A stretch of DNA of 64,000 nt from Kordia periserrulae (GTDB lineage: Bacteria; Bacteroidota; Bacteroidia; Flavobacteriales; Flavobacteriaceae): contig NZ_QBKT01000006.1 in assembly GCF_003054265.1 (NCBI RefSeq), positions 248,001-312,000 on the forward strand. The letters run 5' to 3'. A model generated the notes under the pieces. That model had not been told where the DNA came from. It saw only the letters and a program-made list of their open reading frames with translations, and searched no databases. The position numbers and the translations under genes are program-made. The stretch's first letter is position 1; every line of letters begins with the position of its first letter. This document shows positions 1 to 8,102 of the stretch, in pieces.

Positions 1-182
1 TGCGTTCTTTTAACGACACTTTCCGAATTGTCTATTTTCGATTTGTTCAACGTTTGCTGTCCTATAAAAATTGCTTTCTCCTTATCCGTTCCGCTTATGG
101 GAAATTTACAATTTTCACAATACACAGAAATTCTTGAAACCTCTTCGTTACAACTTGGACAAATAATATTGTTTGCTTCCAT
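1..182 (-). CDS. zinc-ribbon protein, N-terminal part (runs off window)
   Basis: This is the first 60 codons of a gene whose 3' end lies outside the window. The visible protein starts with two closely spaced CxxC pairs (Cys8/Cys11 and Cys22/Cys25), the pattern of a short zinc ribbon that binds one Zn. It is followed by a polar stretch. The ATG lies 3 bases after the stop of the AhpD-like gene upstream on the same strand, so the two are probably co-transcribed. In many bacteria such ribbons head membrane or signalling proteins, but the remainder is not visible and no function can be given. Confidence 0.6.
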   Translation of the reverse strand, partial: MEANNIICPSCNEEVSRISVYCENCKFPISGTDKEKAIFIGQQTLNKSKIDNSESVVKRT

Positions 183-185
183 CAA

Positions 186-776
186 TTATACGTGTTTTCC
201 TTTTTCCCAACCGTGTTTCCCTAAATACTGTTCGCCGCTTTCTACAGCACCTTCTTCAATAGAAGTGCCCATGCTATCATTCCAACGGTTCAAATATCCG
301 AACAACGAAATTACGCCCAACATTTCCACAATTTCGCCTTCGTTCCAGTATTTGTATAATTCCTCTTTAATTTTAGCATCTACCGCGTTTGGAATGATAG
401 AAGCCGCTAAGGAAAAATCCAACGCCGCTCGTTCTGCATCTGAAAACGCAGGATGTGTTTTATATTCCCAAATATTGTCTAACTGTTCTTGTTCTGCACC
501 GTAACGTTCTGCTGCTCTAATAGCATGTGCCTGACAGTAACGACAACCTGTAGCATTGCTACTTACCCAAGCAATCATACGCTTCAAAGCAGAGGTTACA
601 CGACCTTCATTTGCCATTACTGCTTTGTTGAGGTTGATAAATGCTTTTGAAATGGCAGGTCTGCGTTGCATGGTTAACACAGAATTTGGGCAAAATCCGA
701 GCGTTTCGTTGAAAAATTCGGCTAATTCTTTAGTTTCCAAATCGTGTTCTGGACTTAGTGGCGTTACTAATGGCAT
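186..776 (-). CDS. carboxymuconolactone decarboxylase / AhpD-like family protein
   Basis: A 196-residue protein with the AhpD/CMD active-site signature Cys78-x-x-Cys81-x-x-His84 in an all-helical context. Family members either use this cysteine pair as a thiol peroxidase or reductant (AhpD, peroxidase-related proteins) or are decarboxylases. The intact CxxC favours a redox role in the cytoplasm; this is inference from family knowledge. It is transcribed divergently from an OsmC-family gene, another thiol peroxidase family, which supports an oxidant-defence role. The ATG at 776 gives a normal family length. A zinc-ribbon gene follows after 3 bases. Confidence 0.85.
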   Translation of the reverse strand: MPLVTPLSPEHDLETKELAEFFNETLGFCPNSVLTMQRRPAISKAFINLNKAVMANEGRVTSALKRMIAWVSSNATGCRYCQAHAIRAAERYGAEQEQLDNIWEYKTHPAFSDAERAALDFSLAASIIPNAVDAKIKEELYKYWNEGEIVEMLGVISLFGYLNRWNDSMGTSIEEGAVESGEQYLGKHGWEKGKHV

Positions 777-822
777 ATTCGTATATTTTTAAAATTAGTA
801 TTTGTATTTTTGAAATCACTTT

Positions 823-851
823 GCGTGAAAAGACATGTTACATGTTCACGC
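823..851. promoter_or_regulatory. inverted repeat between two divergent redox genes
   Basis: The 111-base gap between the divergent AhpD-like and OsmC genes holds GCGTGAA, 15 bases, then TTCACGC. Inside it ACATGT occurs twice, separated by one T (833-845), which is itself a dyad. The position between two peroxide-related genes suits an operator. No regulator can be named from the sequence. Confidence 0.35.
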
Positions 852-887
852 GAATGTACGCAATTATGAACAAAATAAATCTGCACC

Positions 888-1310
888 ATGGCACATAAAG
901 TTACGACACAATGGAAAGGAAATATGTTATTTGAAACGGATAATCCGAGCGGAAAAACAGTTTTCATAGACACATCGCCTGAAAATGGTGGAAATAACGA
1001 AGGATTGGCTCCTAAAGCACTAATGTTATCATCGCTTGCGGGTTGTTCGGGTTTAGATGTGGTTTCTATCCTAAAAAAAATGAAAGTAGTGGTTGATGAT
1101 TTTAAAATGGAAGCATCGGGCGAATTGACAGAAGAACATCCAAAATACTACCATACGGTTACGCTTGACTATCATTTTTATGGAAGAAACTTAGATGAAA
1201 AAAAGATTCAACGCGCCGTGGATTTATCGGTAGAAACCTATTGCGGTGTCATGGAAATGTTCCGTCGTTTTGCAAAAGTGAAAACCAATACGTATTTTCA
1301 CAGTTCTTAA
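888..1310 (+). CDS. OsmC family peroxiredoxin-like protein
   Basis: A 140-residue OsmC/Ohr-superfamily protein. The two redox cysteines of the family are present: Cys53 in the sequence AGCSGLD and Cys119 in ETYCGV, the usual peroxidatic and resolving positions. Family members reduce organic hydroperoxides or fatty-acid peroxides in the cytoplasm using dihydrolipoyl or similar thiols. The gene is monocistronic and divergent from an AhpD-like gene. It lacks the longer N-terminus of Ohr and is closer to the general OsmC group. The substrate cannot be stated. Confidence 0.88.
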   Translation: MAHKVTTQWKGNMLFETDNPSGKTVFIDTSPENGGNNEGLAPKALMLSSLAGCSGLDVVSILKKMKVVVDDFKMEASGELTEEHPKYYHTVTLDYHFYGRNLDEKKIQRAVDLSVETYCGVMEMFRRFAKVKTNTYFHSS

Positions 1311-1350
1311 TTCCGTAGAATCATTTTCCTCAGTTTTATATTTTTTAAAC

Positions 1351-1405
1351 CGTCACTTCAAGTGATTTTTCGAAGAAAAATAGTATCGAGAAGTACTTTG
1401 AAACT
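1351..1405 (+). repeat. family-R1 hairpin repeat, copy 1
   Basis: CGTCACTTCAAGTG, then a variable stem (ATTTTTC / GAAAAAT), then TATCGAGAAGTACTTTGAAAC. The conserved flanks also pair (CACTTC with GAAGTA, one mismatch). It lies in the osmC-recJ gap, 52 bases before a second copy in the same orientation. Confidence 0.85.
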
Positions 1406-1457
1406 AAAACTGTAGAATAACAAACCAACCATAAAATTAGATTTTGATACCGTCGAA

Positions 1458-1512
1458 CGTCATTTCGAGTGATTTTCGACAGAAAATAGTATCGAGAAGT
1501 ACTCTGAAACCA
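1458..1512 (+). repeat. family-R1 hairpin repeat, copy 2
   Basis: Same architecture and orientation as copy 1. The inner stem is ATTTTC / GAAAAT and the flanks are CGTCATTTCGAG and TATCGAGAAGTAC. It ends 32 bases before the recJ start codon. Confidence 0.85.
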
Positions 1513-1544
1513 AAAAGTACATTAAAAATCTAAACACATCACAC

Positions 1545-3233
1545 ATGCGCTGGACGTTAAAACCAAAACCAGAAACACACAAAATACAACACCTAATGGA
1601 CGTGTTGCACGTAGACGAAATTGTCGCAACACTATTGTTACAACGTGGAATCGAAACCTTTGAAGACGCCAAAAACTTCTTTCGTCCGTCCATTGAACAC
1701 ATTCACAACCCGTTTTTGATGAAAGATATGGACGTCGCTGTGGCGCGAATTGCCAATGCAATTGCCAATGGTGAAAATATATTGGTATATGGCGATTATG
1801 ATGTAGATGGAACTACGTCTGTTGCCTTGGTTTCATCCTATCTGAAAACAATCTATCCAAACATAGCGACCTATATTCCAGATAGATATGAGGAAGGCTA
1901 CGGTGTGTCATTTCAAGGAATTGATTATGCGTCCGACAATGATATTTCATTAATCATCACACTCGATTGCGGCATTAAAGCGGTTGACAAAGTAGCATAT
2001 GCTACCGAAAAAGGAATCGATATCATCATCTGCGATCATCACCGACCAGGAAGTGAATTGCCAAAAGCCGTTGCAGTACTAGACCCAAAACGCGACGATT
2101 GTACCTATCCGTATGACGAATTATGTGGATGTGGCGTAGGTTTTAAACTCATTCAAGCCTTAGCTTCTAAAAGAGGACAAACCATTGCAGATTTATTTCC
2201 GTATTTAGATTTGGTTGCCACCGCAATTGCAGCTGACATCGTTCCGCTTACAGGCGAAAACAGAACGCTGGCATATTTTGGATTGCAAGTCATCAATTCC
2301 GCACCGAGAGCCGGCATCAAAGCGATTATTCACCAACTAAAAAAACAAGAACTAACCATTACGGACGTGGTTTTTATCATTGCACCACGAATCAATGCGG
2401 CGGGACGAATGAGTCACGGATTGCATGCGGTTGAATTGCTCACAGAAACCAATTTTGAAGTGGCGAAACAATATGCGGCAGACATCGAAGAGTTCAATTC
2501 GGAGCGTCGTTCATTGGATCAAGAAATTACGCAGGAAGCTTTTCAACAAATTGAAAAACTAGGCGAGCAAGAACGTTTTACTACGGTTGTATATAACGAA
2601 CATTGGCACAAAGGAGTGATTGGAATTGTAGCGTCTCGCTTGATTGAAACCTATTATCGTCCCACATTGGTTTTTACGAAAAGTGGTGACAAACTCGCCG
2701 CTTCTGCACGTTCTATAAAAGGTTTTGATGTGTATGATGCCTTAGAACAATGCAAAGAGCATCTTATACAATTTGGCGGGCACAAATATGCGGCAGGATT
2801 GACGTTGGAAGAAAAAAACTATCAAGCGTTTAAAGATGCGTTTGAAGAAGTCGTTAAAAATACCATCGATAAAAAACTGCTAACACCTGAAATTCTGGTT
2901 GATAAAGAAATCACACTACAAGAAATCACGCCGAAATTCTATCGAATCATCAAACAATTTGCGCCATTTGGGCCACAAAACATGAGTCCAATTTTTATGA
3001 GCACACAATTGCAAGATACAGGTTGGGCAAAATGTGTCGGTTCAGACGAAGCACATATCAAACTCACAGCGGTACAACGAAAATCACCACGGATTGACGG
3101 CATCGGATTCAATTTAGGTGACAAACTCAGCAAAATAAAAAACAAAAAACCGTTTGACGCCGTATATTCTATCGACGAAAACACCTGGAATGGCGAAACC
3201 AAATTACAACTCCGCTTGCGCGATATTCGATAA
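1545..3233 (+). CDS. recJ: single-stranded-DNA-specific exonuclease RecJ
   Basis: A 562-residue DHH-superfamily 5'-3' ssDNA exonuclease used in recombinational, mismatch and base-excision repair. Visible motifs in order are GDYDVDGT (83-90, motif I), DCGIKA (141-146, motif II), the DHH triad at 164-166, DIVPLTGENR (motif IV) and the DHHA1-domain signature GGHKYAAG near residue 410. A C-terminal OB-like region follows, as in other RecJ proteins. The length matches bacterial RecJ. It is monocistronic, and the ATG follows two repeat elements. Confidence 0.95.
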   Translation: MRWTLKPKPETHKIQHLMDVLHVDEIVATLLLQRGIETFEDAKNFFRPSIEHIHNPFLMKDMDVAVARIANAIANGENILVYGDYDVDGTTSVALVSSYLKTIYPNIATYIPDRYEEGYGVSFQGIDYASDNDISLIITLDCGIKAVDKVAYATEKGIDIIICDHHRPGSELPKAVAVLDPKRDDCTYPYDELCGCGVGFKLIQALASKRGQTIADLFPYLDLVATAIAADIVPLTGENRTLAYFGLQVINSAPRAGIKAIIHQLKKQELTITDVVFIIAPRINAAGRMSHGLHAVELLTETNFEVAKQYAADIEEFNSERRSLDQEITQEAFQQIEKLGEQERFTTVVYNEHWHKGVIGIVASRLIETYYRPTLVFTKSGDKLAASARSIKGFDVYDALEQCKEHLIQFGGHKYAAGLTLEEKNYQAFKDAFEEVVKNTIDKKLLTPEILVDKEITLQEITPKFYRIIKQFAPFGPQNMSPIFMSTQLQDTGWAKCVGSDEAHIKLTAVQRKSPRIDGIGFNLGDKLSKIKNKKPFDAVYSIDENTWNGETKLQLRLRDIR

Positions 3234-3564
3234 TTTAGTTTGAAAATTAACTTCTTGTCAGTTTGAGCGCAGTCGAAAACACTACAAATACCAGAATTTC
3301 TAATGAATCTCATGAGCTACAATCAATTTGATATTTGAAAACATCTAGATTCCAGACTCGAAAAATCTTGACTCGATAATCGAGATTAAAAATGCTCCTA
3401 CGCTTGAGTCAAAATGTTTTAATAGCTTCTACTGGATACTTCGTGGGCTTGCCCCGAAGTAATTGACTCTTCCCAAAAAACACAACTTATCAACACGAAA
3501 ACGGTTGCGTGCTTTATTTTGTGCTGAAAACAGTATTTTTAAAAACTAATCAATCGTATTTATC
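3234..3564. other. gene-free interval with dispersed repeats
   Basis: No coding signal is seen in these 331 bases. They hold a fragment reading GTCAGTTTGAGCGCAGTCGA at 3256-3275 (also near 46174) and a 100-base repeat at 3371-3470 (also at 58218). The rest is AT-rich sequence that must contain the promoter of the GH97 gene. Confidence 0.6.
3371..3470 (+). repeat. 100-base dispersed repeat R4, copy 1
   Basis: It starts with the dyad CTCGATAATCGAG, continues through AAAAATGCTCC and ends with an imperfect inverted repeat ACTTCG...CGAAGT. Copy 2 at 58218-58317 is colinear over the full length with scattered substitutions. Confidence 0.8.
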
Positions 3565-5640
3565 ATGAAAATTGCTTTAAAAATTGTGTTGCTTATTGGA
3601 ATTTGTGGCTTCTCTTCGTGTACAAAAGAAGTAACAACAGCAACGATTTCTTCTCCAAATACCAACATTACGGTGTCTTTTTTCTTGTCTGATGACGGAA
3701 CACCTCACTATACCATCGCACACAAAAAGCAGACAGTAATTGATACTTCTGCGGTTGGTTTTGATTTGAAAGATGCCCCTTCTTTAGCGAATAATTTTAA
3801 AATTGTAAAAACTACGACAACTTCCGCAGATGAAACTTGGAATATGCCTTGGGGCGAACAGGAAACCGTCCGCAATTACTACAATGAACTTACGGTGGAA
3901 TTGCAAGAAAAAGATGCGCTTCAACGAAAATTAAATATCGTTTTTAAAGTGTATGATGATGGTATCGGATTTCGTTACGAATTCCCAAAACAAGAGCATT
4001 TAACAGAAGTATTCATCACAGATGAAAACACAGAATTTCAACTTACAGGCGACCATACCACATGGTGGATTCCGGGCGATTGGGATATTTACGAACACTT
4101 ATACACAACTTCGAAAGTTTCTGAAATTGATGCATTGAGTAAAGCCAATCACGGAAGTTTGGCACAAACGTATATTCCTGAAAATGCAGTAAATACGCCA
4201 GTTACCATGCGAACAAAAGACGGTTTGCATCTCAGTTTTCATGAGGCAGCCTTGCTAGATTATTCGGGAATGACCTTAAAAGTAGACACCAAAAACTTAA
4301 TACTAAAAAGTGAATTGGTGGGCTCAGAACGAACAGATTATAAAGTAAAACGCACCACACCATTCACAACTCCTTGGCGCACGATTCAAATTGCGGAAAA
4401 AGCCACCGAATTGATTGATTCAAAACTGATTGTCAACCTTAATGAACCTTCAAAATTGGACGATGTTTCTTGGTTTACGCCGATGAAATACACAGGAATT
4501 TGGTGGGAAATGCACTTAGGAAAATCTTCGTGGGACAAAGCCGCGGGAAAACACGGCGCTACGACTGAAAACGCCAAAGCCTTTATTGATTTTTCAGCCA
4601 AAAACAACATCAAAGGTGTGTTGGTAGAAGGCTGGAACACAGGTTGGGAGTATTGGATTGGTTTTGAAGACCGCGAAGGAGTATTTGACTTTGTAACGCC
4701 GTACGACGATTACGATTTGCAAGAAGTCGTGCGTTACGCCAATGAAAATGGTGTGGAAATTATCATGCATCACGAAACGTCAGCAGCGATTGGAACGTAC
4801 AATAAACAAATGGACAAAGCCTATCAACTGATGAAAGATTTGGGCATTCATTCCGTGAAATCTGGGTATGTGGGTAAAATCATCCCGAAAGGCGAATATC
4901 ATCATGGACAATGGATGGTCAATCATTACAACAACGCAGCAATCAAAGCAGCAGATTATGAAGTAGCTGTCAACGCGCACGAACCTATCAAAGCGACAGG
5001 ATTGCGCAGAACCTATCCAAATATCATTTCCCGCGAAGGGTTGCGTGGACAAGAATTCAATGCTTGGGCAGCCGATGGCGGAAATCCACCCGAACATTTG
5101 CCAATTGTAGCATTTACACGTATGTTGGCAGGTCCAATTGATTACACACCTGGAATTTTTAACATCAAATTGTTACCGTACAAAGAAGAAAATCAGGTAA
5201 ATACAACCATTGCACAACAATTGGCATTGTACGTTGTAATTTACAGTCCGATTCAAATGGCGGCAGATTTGATAGAACATTACGAAGGAAATCCTGCCTT
5301 ACAATTCATTCGCGATGTGGGTGTCGATTGGAAACAAACCAAAGTTCTCAATGGAGAAGTAGGCGATTTTGTAACGATTGCACGTGAAGAACGCAATACA
5401 GGCAATTGGTTTTTAGGAAGTATCACAGACGAAAACGCACGTACTATGGAAGTTTCGTTGGACTTTTTAGCGCCAAATACAACCTACACAGCCACCATTT
5501 ATAAAGATGGAAAAGACGCGCATTGGAACGACAATCCGACGGCAATTGAAATCGAAACGATGGAAGTTACTGCTGAAACGAAGCTACAGCTACAACTTGC
5601 TGCAGGTGGCGGAACGGCGATTAGTTTTATGAAAAAGTAA
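3565..5640 (+). CDS. glycoside hydrolase family 97 lipoprotein (alpha-glucosidase/galactosidase type)
   Basis: A 691-residue GH97 enzyme. The N-terminus is a lipoprotein signal ending in GFSSC, with Cys19 as the lipidated residue, so it should sit on an outer or periplasmic membrane. A beta-sandwich region with PWGEQ (GH97 N-domain) is followed by the (beta/alpha)8 barrel containing VEGWNTGWE, HHETSAAIGTY, and the signature NAHEPIKATGLRRTYPN near residue 475. GH97 includes inverting alpha-glucosidases (SusB type) and retaining alpha-galactosidases; which type this is cannot be fixed by eye. It is not beside SusC/SusD genes, so it stands outside a classical utilisation locus. Confidence 0.9.
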   Translation: MKIALKIVLLIGICGFSSCTKEVTTATISSPNTNITVSFFLSDDGTPHYTIAHKKQTVIDTSAVGFDLKDAPSLANNFKIVKTTTTSADETWNMPWGEQETVRNYYNELTVELQEKDALQRKLNIVFKVYDDGIGFRYEFPKQEHLTEVFITDENTEFQLTGDHTTWWIPGDWDIYEHLYTTSKVSEIDALSKANHGSLAQTYIPENAVNTPVTMRTKDGLHLSFHEAALLDYSGMTLKVDTKNLILKSELVGSERTDYKVKRTTPFTTPWRTIQIAEKATELIDSKLIVNLNEPSKLDDVSWFTPMKYTGIWWEMHLGKSSWDKAAGKHGATTENAKAFIDFSAKNNIKGVLVEGWNTGWEYWIGFEDREGVFDFVTPYDDYDLQEVVRYANENGVEIIMHHETSAAIGTYNKQMDKAYQLMKDLGIHSVKSGYVGKIIPKGEYHHGQWMVNHYNNAAIKAADYEVAVNAHEPIKATGLRRTYPNIISREGLRGQEFNAWAADGGNPPEHLPIVAFTRMLAGPIDYTPGIFNIKLLPYKEENQVNTTIAQQLALYVVIYSPIQMAADLIEHYEGNPALQFIRDVGVDWKQTKVLNGEVGDFVTIAREERNTGNWFLGSITDENARTMEVSLDFLAPNTTYTATIYKDGKDAHWNDNPTAIEIETMEVTAETKLQLQLAAGGGTAISFMKK

Positions 5641-5654
5641 GCGTAACTACAAAA

Positions 5655-5767
5655 CGTCACTTCGAGTGAATTTGTGGAACAAATTTGTATCGAGAAGTGC
5701 TTTGATAATCTGAGTTTCATAGCACTTCTCGATACAACGAATCACAGATTCGCCACTCGAAGTGACG
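5655..5767. repeat. head-to-head pair of R1 hairpin repeats
   Basis: Two R1 units face each other (5655-5702 plus, 5719-5767 minus). Inner stems differ: AATTTG/CAAATT in the first and CGAATC/GATTCG in the second. The whole block is a large interrupted palindrome downstream of the GH97 stop codon, where it could act as a bidirectional terminator. Confidence 0.85.
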
Positions 5768-5911
5768 GTTTTTTAAGATTGAAAATATATTTCGTCAAGT
5801 TAAACTCATGTGCTGGACTTGATTCAGTATGATTCAACTTTTCATAACACTAAGAACATGTAGCTGAGCCGCGAAATTTTTTCATTCACGGTAAATTCCA
5901 TTTTTATAATG

Positions 5912-5919
5912 TATTTTTG
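5912..5919 (+). promoter_or_regulatory. -7 box TATTTTTG upstream of MFS gene
   Basis: An exact TAnnTTTG match 17 bases before the GTG start. No clear -33 TTG is seen. Confidence 0.5.
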
Positions 5920-5936
5920 CCAAGAAATTACACTAC

Positions 5937-7208
5937 GTGCAAAAACAAGATCCATACGAAGCCTTACGATTTAGAGAATTCAACATCTTTTTATTAGTGC
6001 GATTCTTTTTAGTTTTTGGCTGGTCTATGCAGTTTATTGTCATTGAATGGCAAGTATATTCCATCACCAAAGATCCGTGGTCACTAGGTTTGATAGGACT
6101 AATGGAAGTCATTCCTGCAGTTTTGATGGCATTATTTGCAGGACACATCGTTGATCAACGGGAAAAACGAAGTTTATTAGCAACGTGTATTGCACTTTTC
6201 TCATTGATAAGTTTGGGATTGTTTCTCATTACATCACCAGCGATTGTTGAAAGCTGGTCGCAACATGAAATTTTGTATAGTGTGTATGGATTGGTCTTTT
6301 TTGGCGGAATATTACGCTCATTCTTTGGTCCGACTATCTTTTCACTCATTGCATTAATCGTTCCTAAAAAAGCATATCCAAACGCTGCTACTTGGAGCAG
6401 TTCAACATGGCAAGCTGCTACTATTTTAGGACCAGCTTTTGCAGGATTTACTATTGACTGGATTGGCGTACATTGGTCGTTGTGCATCATTTTTGGATTG
6501 GTTGTATTGTCTTTCATGATTCTTTTTCTTATTCCTAAAAAACCAATTCTCAACCCAAATATTGGAGAAGATATCTGGAAAAGCTTACGAGAAGGTATCG
6601 ATTTTGTGAAAAACGAAAAGGTCATTCTTGGAGCATTGACCTTAGATATGATTGCTGTATTATTTGGTGGCGCGGTGGCGTTATTACCAGTATTTGCACA
6701 AGATATTTTGGAAGTAGGTTCACAAGGTTTCGGTTTTCTAAGAGCTGCGCCAGCTGTTGGAGCTGTCTTAACAATGGTCATTACGGCATACATTCCAATT
6801 ACAAAAAATGCAGGGAAAAAATTGCTAGCAGCCATTTTCGGGTTTGGAATTTGTATCATCGTTTTCGGTTTGTCTACCATATTTTGGATATCACTTATAG
6901 CGTTATTTTTCAGTGGAATGGTGGATGGTGTTTCAATGGTCATTCGTCAAACCATTTTACAATTACGAACGCCTGATGAAATGCGCGGACGTGTATCTTC
7001 CGTAAATTCTATTTTTGTGGGATCTTCTAACGAATTAGGGGCTTTTGAAAGTGGACTAACCGCAAAACTCATGGGGACGGTTACAGCGGTTGTTTTTGGG
7101 GGAACCATGACATTACTCACGGTATTTGCTACAGGATTCTTTAACAAACCGTTGCGAGAATTGGATTTGACGGAGGATGTTAGGCGACAATCTCTTGAAG
7201 AATCTTGA
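5937..7208 (+). CDS. MFS transporter (MFS_3 / EntS-like exporter)
   Basis: A 423-residue integral membrane protein with about 12 hydrophobic segments, a loop GHIVDQREKRS between TM2 and TM3 (MFS motif A type) and an EMRGRVSSVNSIF segment typical of the MFS_3 group that includes enterobactin exporter EntS. It should export a small molecule across the inner membrane by proton exchange; the substrate is unknown. The start is GTG at 5937, with a good -7 box just upstream and the conserved FREFNIFLL beginning soon after. Monocistronic. Confidence 0.85.
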   Translation: MQKQDPYEALRFREFNIFLLVRFFLVFGWSMQFIVIEWQVYSITKDPWSLGLIGLMEVIPAVLMALFAGHIVDQREKRSLLATCIALFSLISLGLFLITSPAIVESWSQHEILYSVYGLVFFGGILRSFFGPTIFSLIALIVPKKAYPNAATWSSSTWQAATILGPAFAGFTIDWIGVHWSLCIIFGLVVLSFMILFLIPKKPILNPNIGEDIWKSLREGIDFVKNEKVILGALTLDMIAVLFGGAVALLPVFAQDILEVGSQGFGFLRAAPAVGAVLTMVITAYIPITKNAGKKLLAAIFGFGICIIVFGLSTIFWISLIALFFSGMVDGVSMVIRQTILQLRTPDEMRGRVSSVNSIFVGSSNELGAFESGLTAKLMGTVTAVVFGGTMTLLTVFATGFFNKPLRELDLTEDVRRQSLEES

Positions 7209-7258
7209 TGTTTTAGATTGCTTTGCTTTTAGACCGCTTCGCTGCTAGAATCAAGATG
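7209..7258. repeat. AGCGAAGCGGTCTAA-type unit repeats (R6)
   Basis: Minus-strand units reading TAGCAGCGAAGCGGTCTAAAAGCAAAGCAATCTAA. The same short modules recur at 7786-7850, 8059-8100, 26572-26735 and 38118-38190, always between genes. Confidence 0.6.
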
Positions 7259-7270
7259 ACTTTTCTTTTT

Positions 7271-7319
7271 GTCATTCCTGCGACTTGTACTGAGCTTTTC
7301 GAAGTAAGGCAGGAATCTA
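7271..7319 (+). repeat. R2 palindromic repeat (GTCATTCCTGC...GCAGGAATC), long-loop form
   Basis: Arms GTCATTCCTGC and GGCAGGAATC enclose a 28-base insert that contains TGAGCTTTTCGAAG. The same form occurs inverted at 11721-11769. Confidence 0.75.
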
Positions 7320-7401
7320 TTGTTATTTGATGTTGAATTAAGAGCAATATATTTCTTCTCCTAAATCTTTAATTTTATTTAGACTAATTATAAACAATTT
7401 G

Positions 7402-7409
7402 TATATTTG
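7402..7409 (+). promoter_or_regulatory. -7 box TATATTTG
   Basis: An exact TAnnTTTG match 17 bases upstream of the ATG at 7427. A TTTA at 7378 is 20 bases upstream and may be a weak -33 element. Confidence 0.55.
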
Positions 7410-7426
7410 AACTCAAATTGACAACT

Positions 7427-7783
7427 ATGAGCGATATACAACGTATTTATTACAATGATTTTGGAATTGCTTTTCAATGGAAGCAGGATTTGGAAAAGAA
7501 AAAATACAATCAATTTCAAGTAATTTTTAGAGATACTGGATTTTATTTGACGTTTTCGCAGTTAGAAAACTTTGCCAAACTTGTGAAGCAAGCGGCGAAT
7601 CGTGGTTGTTGTAACGAATGTAAAGCCACTAACAATTGTCGCTCTATCTTACTCAAAACACCTGCAGCCAATGTAGATTTGGCAGTTTCTACCAAAGAAC
7701 TCAACCACATTTCCGATTTGCTTGAAGGAACGTTGTTTCACATAAAATTGAATCGGTATTTGGAAGATGTTTGTTGGAATTGA
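7427..7783 (+). CDS. conserved hypothetical small cysteine protein of Bacteroidota
   Basis: A 118-residue soluble protein with no signal peptide. A cluster CCNECKATNNC near the middle could bind a metal or a cluster. The remainder looks like a compact alpha/beta fold (YYNDFGIAFQWKQDLEKK, LLKTPAANVDLAVS). I recall similar uncharacterised proteins in flavobacteria but cannot name a function. The ATG at 7427 is preferred to an in-frame TTG at 7418 because a TAnnTTTG box lies at the right distance. Monocistronic. Confidence 0.75.
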   Translation: MSDIQRIYYNDFGIAFQWKQDLEKKKYNQFQVIFRDTGFYLTFSQLENFAKLVKQAANRGCCNECKATNNCRSILLKTPAANVDLAVSTKELNHISDLLEGTLFHIKLNRYLEDVCWN

Positions 7784-8102
7784 GTTTAGACGCGCATTGC
7801 TTTTAGATACGCTTCGCTGTTAGAATATAGACCGCTTTGCTATTAGATTCTAGATTTTTTGTTTTTAGATTGTTTAGACTTCTTCGACTTCGTTCAGTTT
7901 GAATGTTTTTAGAGTTTTTACTTTTTTTATGTTTTGATTCTTGTAGTTTGCTAAACTCAATTTCTTGTAGATAAAAATCTACTGTTATGTGATACTGAAT
8001 CAAGTTCAGTATGACGAAAATTGTGTGTTTTGAGTTATAGATTTAGAAAAAGTCTAACAACCTAAAAGCGAAGCGATCCAAATATCTAATAGTGCAGCAA
8101 GT
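7784..8102. other. gene-free interval with repeats
   Basis: 319 bases with no convincing reading frame. It is filled with R6 modules (GCTTCGCTGTTAGA and similar), a T-rich tract, and an R3 palindrome at 7983-8018. It lies between convergent genes, so it may also supply termination. Confidence 0.6.
7983..8018 (-). repeat. R3 palindromic repeat, copy 1
   Basis: On the minus strand it reads CGTCATACTGAACTTGATTCAGTATCACA. The stem ACTGAA/TTCAGT encloses CTTGA. Relatives are at 38015-38044 (stem GCTGAA/TTCAGC) and 63435-63466 (stem GTTGAA/TTCAAC). Confidence 0.75.

Noticed and set aside
280-310. GGTTCAAATATCC, resembling a tRNA T-loop
   Set aside because: It is inside a coding sequence and no acceptor or anticodon stem can be folded around it.
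28-504. Plus-strand open frame across the start of the window
   Set aside because: It is antisense to the AhpD-like gene and the zinc-ribbon gene, both of which have clear family motifs.
6155-6943. 262-codon minus-strand frame inside the MFS gene
   Set aside because: It is a shadow of a well-supported membrane transporter and has no recognisable motif; its composition mirrors the sense strand.
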